A stretch of DNA of 64,000 nt from Piper betle (taxonomy: Eukaryota > Streptophyta > Magnoliopsida > Piperales > Piperaceae), in NCBI GenBank assembly GCA_033002965.1, contig JAURVB010012952.1, positions 1-64,000 on the forward strand. Direction: 5' to 3'. The notes beneath the pieces are model-generated. The model was given only the letters and a program-made list of their open reading frames with translations, did no database searches and was not told the origin of the DNA. Positions 60,301 through 64,000 of the stretch are shown here, one piece after another. The number at the start of each line of letters is the position of its first letter. The first letter of the stretch is position 1. The translations under genes and the position numbers were made by a program.

Positions 60301-63300
60301 TAACCTCACATCAGTATTCCACTAAATTAATATTTAGTACCTCAACAAAGAATGCATCTCGTTCAGGTGCCACAAATTCCATCCTACAAAAAGATAAATT
60401 TCAATCAGAATACTATTAAACTTTAGAACAAGAGAATCGAGAGTATCACTCTCACAAAGAGAACAAGATTAATGGAAAGTAAATGGAATCATGGTAAATA
60501 AAACTTTCCATGACAAATTAGCAACAAAGTACTATCCATTTCCATTACCAAATAAAGTTCAACTTCAATACACTTAAAGGAAGCCACATGTATTTGATTG
60601 ACATACCATCCTAGCTAAGGGGAATAACATAGGTGGGCAAAGGCATAAGTTATGAGTAAAGCACATGCAAAACATAGGGCTTATTGAAAGGAAACTGATG
60701 TTTTAATTTGTCTGCTCTTCAATTCTTTTCCTATTATAGGTTATGTTAAGGTGATTATAACAAATACGGTGTTTCAGTTATGTCCATTTTCAATATGAAA
60801 TTTCCTTCATCCTAGCTCTCCATCTCTTTTTACTTCATCAACTTTTATATAACAAAATTACTTTTAAAATGACTTCACAGCTAGAATTGAAGACCAAAAA
60901 GGAAAAAATGAAGAAAGAACGATGTTAAAAACACAGCAAGGAAAAGAAAATGGTGAAGCAGCTACAAGCCCACAAGTAACTAGTAACTCATCAAAGTTAA
61001 GCCACGCCATTTTCGCTCAAGTCTCAAAATGGAAGTGATATTCATAAACGCAGCTTATGTCTATAATATAATACTTGGTTATGTTTCAGTATCTTGGGCC
61101 CAAATTTTTATAAACTTCTTAAATCAAGTCTCTGTCTTTTTTGGATAAAAATGGACTCTTTAGTGAAAAGAAAGGGTAAAATTTTACCTCCCAACTGGAC
61201 ATATCTTTTCAAAGTTTAACCTTGAAGTTTGAACCATTTAAACCTAAGAGTGTAAACGAGCCGAGTCAAAAACCACTTTGTTCATGTTCAACTTGTTTTA
61301 AAACTAGTTTGTTCAAGCTTGGTTAAATATCAGGTTATATATTACGAGGTGAGCTCAAGCTGATCATTTACTTGTTCAAAGAAAGGGTAAAATTTTACCT
61401 CTCGGCTAGACATATCTTTTCAACGTTTAGCCTTTAAGTTTGAACCATTTAAACCTAGGAGTGTAAACAAGCTGAGCCGACCCAAGCCAAGCACCTCTTT
61501 ATTCATGTTCAGCTTGTTTTAAAACTAGTTTGTTCAAGTTAGGTTCATTACCAAGTTATATATTTACGATCTCGAGCTGAACATTTACTTGTTCAAGCTT
61601 GGTTTGTACTTGATTACAATATGAATTGAGCCAAGCCGAGCCGAGTAAAATAACTTGGCTTGATTATACCCCAATAAATAGTAAGTCTTTAATATTTAGT
61701 AATAAGTAGTAAGTAGTATTAAGTATCCATTGATAAGTAGTTTATAATTGTTACTTATATCAATTATTTGTAAGTAACTAATTATTAAATAACTAGCTGA
61801 GCTATGGTTACTTTGAGTATGACCAGTATATATTCGTAATTTAGTTTTGATAAATGTGATAAGTTATATTTAATATATTTTACTTTGGAAAAAAATAATT
61901 TAGGGTAAGCATAGGTATTGCTACTATTGAATAAGCTAAATAGTTAATAGTTAAGTAACATGTTAAGTACTAGCAACACTTTCTTGTAAGTCATTGATGA
62001 TGGTGTAAGAGTTTTACAACTTGACATAAGAAATATTATATGAGCCAAGTCGAGCCGAGTTGAGCCAAATATTATATCGAGTTCAAACATGTCGAACTTG
62101 AGTTTCGAGTCATACCGAGCCGAGTGCTTCCTAGTTCAAACTTTGTTCACAGTTCAACAAGCTATCTATTTCAAGCCAAGTGTTTTGACAAGCATGAAAT
62201 TAGCGAGTACGAGTTCAAGCCGAACTGAGTTGAATGCAAAAGGCTAGCGAGCTAGTTTGGCTTGTTTACATCCCTATTTAAACCAATATTCATAATTGAA
62301 TGCATAACAAGAAACAAAATATTTCTAGTTTAAAATGTTTATTCTAACGCATTAACCAATTTAAACCAATAAAACTTAAAAATTACTATAGATTCTTAGT
62401 TGTGAATGAACAATATTTGCAAGGACAAAGTTTATCTTTCTCTATCTATCCGCATCAGTTCTACAAAAATAGGAGAGGCGGGAAAGCAACAGAAAGATCG
62501 GAGAACTTACCACCCCTTCTTCAACAATTGAGCAGCAACAGCACAAACCTTTGCTTGAACATAGGCATCAGCAGAACTTGCGTGTTGCATAGCATAGCAC
62601 AGACAAAAGCTGCATCATAAGAACACTTATTATAAGATAAAACTGAAAAATAGAAACATGGCCAGTAAAGAAAGTTAACTTTAAATGAAATACAAGGGCT
62701 TGGGGGCATAAAAAAACCATAAATCATGCTGGTAACTACGGTGATAATAAAGATAAAGATGTAAGATGCGAAAGAAATAAGGCCGACACTGAATTTGTAC
62801 TTTATCAAATTTTTCTTATCCTCAGGTTTTAGAATGCTCCATTCCCGTAAGGCAGCATTACAAATAGCACCAGCAGCTTGAAACCTTGCATTTGGTAGCT
62901 GAGAATTTTCTGAAAAAACATGTTCACTAATATATCAAAACAAAAGGATGACAATCTAGAGTATAAGCTAGAATATACTTCTCCTTACACTATATCAGCT
63001 ATCCTTATTTCATAAAATTCCTCTTGTAAGGTTTTTATTGTTCTATTGGTTAATGACTAGGAGAGTGTTTACTTGAGACTGTATTGGGCCCTTTCTAACA
63101 TTTTTCGATTATTGAGATGAGTGACAAAACATCATACATCGATCACTGTGTTTTTCAAGCTATATCCATTTGTTATATATGGATTCATTGTAATTAAACC
63201 ATGCTAAGAAATAGTGAAAGCGGCTTAAATAAAAATAACCTCTGGACTGGCTAATGTAAACCTACCAAGAATAAATTGACATAGCTGATAGGGGCTGGGA

Positions 63301-63353
63301 GATTGACGAAGTGCTAAAATAGTTGATTCAGCAGCGGTCGGGTTCATGTGCAT
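42345..63353 (-). CDS. XPO4: exportin-4 (XPO4), 5' partial, two frame breaks
   Basis: Importin-beta superfamily nuclear export receptor; the animal protein carries eIF5A and SMAD3. Plant-type sequence, ~1124 residues visible; the N-terminal ~40 lie beyond the window. Coding exons, 5' to 3': 63266-63353, 62801-62909, 62511-62609, 60341-60383, 59918-60013, 59572-59817, 59287-59470, 59051-59162, 58893-58979, 57431-57584, 57057-57150, 56832-56894, 56589-56707, 56393-56497, 53892-53965, 52991-53065, 51623-51854, 51271-51342, 50368-50439, 49929-49990, 49732-49834, 49499-49630, 49194-49337, 45524-45631, 45401-45451, 45224-45301, 45021-45134, 44225-44421, 43882-43951, 42345-42533. All use GT-AG and phases chain. 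Family motifs: [115 protein letters not shown], and C-terminal [16 protein letters not shown]...GFLRTF. Exons 52991-53065 and 51623-51854 lack 1 and 2 bases in T runs (minus strand), causing early stops if real. Introns hold many transposon insertions. Confidence 0.93.
47111..47772. mobile_element. inverted-repeat (MITE-like) element hosting a TRIM
   Basis: Left arm 47111-47150 ('ctaacccatagttttaaata' within it) pairs with right arm 47729-47772 (its reverse complement reads CTAACCCATAGTTGTAAATA). Removing the nested TRIM and its duplicated site leaves an element of about 195 bp. A related end, 'cggtatttaaaactatg', recurs at 48176-48192. No clear target duplication. Confidence 0.5.
47196..47657 (+). 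mobile_element. intact TRIM (462 bp)
   Basis: Terminal-repeat retrotransposon in miniature. The 153-bp LTRs at 47196-47348 and 47505-47657 start TGTGAGATCC and end TTACA/AACA, and differ at only a handful of positions. The primer-binding site TGGTATCAGAGC (initiator tRNA-Met complement) is at 47351-47362, two bases after the 5' LTR. A purine-rich AAGGTGGGTGGA lies just before the 3' LTR. Target duplication TAAAC is perfect (47191-47195 and 47658-47662). The 156-bp interior codes for nothing, so mobilisation would need enzymes from another element. LTR similarity points to recent insertion. Confidence 0.92.
52499..52790 (+). mobile_element. TRIM-like relic
   Basis: An ~81-bp 5' LTR (52499-52579, 'ttaaagtaaatatttagtag' to 'aaatttaca') is followed by a decayed primer site TAGCATCAGAGTC (52580), an interior of ~150 bp, a polypurine tract AGGGGGAG (52731-52738) and a truncated 3' LTR starting TGTTAAAGTGAA (52739). 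The interior and 3' LTR recur at 55325-55551. It lies in the exportin-4 intron upstream of exon 51623-51854. Confidence 0.6.
54124..54840 (-). mobile_element. decayed copia 3' end (RNase H plus LTR)
   Basis: Minus strand. From ~54810 the copia RNase H region is readable in broken frames: RRSTSAYC, a shifted [19 protein letters not shown] (the SSxEAEYxAxAxAxxEixW block), then [12 protein letters not shown] and FHERTVHF. Frameshifts and a stop interrupt it. A polypurine tract (TTGAGGGGGAG, 54354-54364) precedes an LTR at 54124-54353 beginning TGTTGGATGC. It lies in an exportin-4 intron. Confidence 0.7.
55159..55551 (+). mobile_element. chimeric LTR element: copia-like LTR joined to TRIM interior
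   Basis: The left part (55159-55312) is a 154-bp LTR starting TGTTAGGATA and ending CCTTATCA. Its 3' portion shares 'acggtgaactcacctt' with the minus-strand copia LTR at 54124-54353. A perfect primer site TGGTATCAGAGC follows (55313-55324). The interior (55325-55471) and the terminal repeat from 55472 (TGTTAAAGTAAATATT) instead match the TRIM relic at 52499-52790. The two ends therefore belong to different families, switching at the primer-binding site. Confidence 0.55.
57700..58768 (-). mobile_element. non-autonomous LTR retroelement (1.07 kb)
   Basis: LTR copies at 57700-57890 (191 bp) and 58555-58768 (214 bp) share the 'gttgaaaaataaaataatag' start and 'aatctttaaca' end. On the minus strand the 5' LTR is followed by TGGTGCCAGAGC (58543-58554), a primer site differing from the usual TGGTATCAGAGC. 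A polypurine tract GAGGGGGGA precedes the 3' LTR (57891-57899). Target sites are ACATA and ACGTA (one mismatch). The 664-bp interior has no gag or pol; frames there are short and unsupported. It lies in an exportin-4 intron. Confidence 0.75.
61167..61594. repeat. ~212-bp tandem duplication across the hAT left end
   Basis: Two adjacent units start 'aaagaaagggtaaaatttta' (61168 and 61379 approx.) and end 'catttacttgttc' (61376 and 61594 approx.). Each contains flanking DNA with TTTAAACC plus the start of the hAT element (second copy of the terminal repeat at 61456, TAGGAGTGTAAACAAGC). The duplication therefore probably happened after the element inserted. Confidence 0.7.
61245..62276. mobile_element. 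hAT-type non-autonomous DNA transposon
   Basis: Terminal inverted repeats are TAAGAGTGTAAACGAGCC at the left and, reversed, TAGGGATGTAAACAAGCC at the right. A perfect 8-bp target duplication TTTAAACC lies at 61237-61244 and 62277-62284. The subterminal regions repeat gagccgag-type words, as is common in this family. No transposase is present. Located in the exportin-4 intron between exons 62511-62609 and 60341-60383. Confidence 0.75.
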
Positions 63354-64000
63354 CTGCATTAACCGAAAAAATTTATAACTGGTAGCATCAATAGGCTTTG
63401 TATTTTCAATACAAACACAAAGATAGGAGTGCATTAACGTTAAAAAAAAACTTCAATTTCTGTAAAACATGGGAAAATCGTAAACAAAACTATCCTACAA
63501 GAACAAGAAAAATTGCATAGAACTATATAAACTAATTTATAAGTAAACCAGCTATATGTAGCAGCAAAACAAACAAAGACGTCACATATTTTGCTCATGC
63601 ATGTCTATTTTACCAGAGGATAAATCACTGTATATCTTTCCATAGCTAAATTACAGTTTAGCCCTTCTCTTATCCAACACAGTTAGTTAATGATAGTAAT
63701 ATTGAGAAATCTAATTCAACTACAAGCATAACTACTTGTAATTACATTTCTAATTCAACTAGAATCAGATTCTATATCCACTGTAAGCAATACTAATAGT
63801 ATTGAGGAATCTGATTCCACAAAGTTTACTAATAAAACATTTGATATCTAATTCAATTTCAACTCAAAGTAAACATAGCTAAAAGCTAAATTTTGGCATT
63901 GCCGAAAAATACTAGTTGGCAATATAAGCAAACACATCCCATCTGAAGAAATTCGCATAGGCACCCTCTCTACATGTTTTTAGGTTCCCCTTTCACCAAA
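63354..64000. other. exportin-4 intron leading to an exon outside the window
   Basis: AT-rich intronic sequence upstream of the first coding exon placed (63266-63353, which begins after a TTAATGCAG acceptor). No exon or repeat was recognised here. The exportin-4 first coding exon is expected beyond the window's right edge. Confidence 0.6.

Noticed and set aside
62521..62808. 95-codon minus frame
   Set aside because: A shifted-frame shadow of exportin-4 exon 62511-62609 plus intron; the real exon is read in another frame.
1..64000. CRISPR array, operon, prophage or other prokaryotic system
   Set aside because: No regularly spaced identical repeats and no clustered prokaryotic genes; all recognised genes are spliced plant nuclear genes.

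Overview
The window is AT-rich plant nuclear DNA. It carries five spliced protein-coding genes with GT-AG introns, set in intergenic DNA full of retrotransposon and DNA-transposon remains. The proteins are typically plant (NAC factor, PMT-type Golgi methyltransferase, plant-type exportin-4). GC-rich starts of some genes beside AT-rich introns hint at a non-grass monocot; this is a weak inference.

Layout: 1-8.0 kb is repeats only (a pair of ~1 kb direct repeats, a 2.7 kb solo-LTR-like element, a possible 1.4 kb copia LTR). A three-exon NAC gene lies at 10.1-11.2 kb (minus). An eight-exon STK19-like winged-helix gene lies at 15.3-18.7 kb (minus). 19-29 kb is repeat-rich, with a second full-length copy and a fragment of the element seen at 1.3-4.1 kb, and an orphan first-exon-like segment near 24.8 kb. 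A six-exon RBM42-like RNA-binding protein gene lies at 29.4-32.7 kb (plus). A seven-coding-exon PMT8-type methyltransferase gene lies at 36.6-39.5 kb (minus) with two upstream untranslated exons. From 42.3 kb to beyond the right edge runs the exportin-4 gene (minus): 30 coding exons can be placed, and the first coding exon lies outside.

The exportin-4 introns are a trap for mobile DNA: a solo LTR with perfect 5-bp target duplication, inside it an inverted-repeat element, inside that an intact 462-bp TRIM with its own perfect duplication; also a TRIM relic, a decayed copia 3' end, a chimeric LTR element, a 1.07 kb non-autonomous LTR element and a hAT-type element with 8-bp target duplication. 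No operon-like or pathway clustering is visible; the five genes are unrelated housekeeping or regulatory genes. Three coding exons (two in exportin-4, one in the methyltransferase) break frame at A/T homopolymers exactly where family conservation predicts 1 or 2 extra bases. This may be assembly error or real decay. I found no convincing novel biological system.
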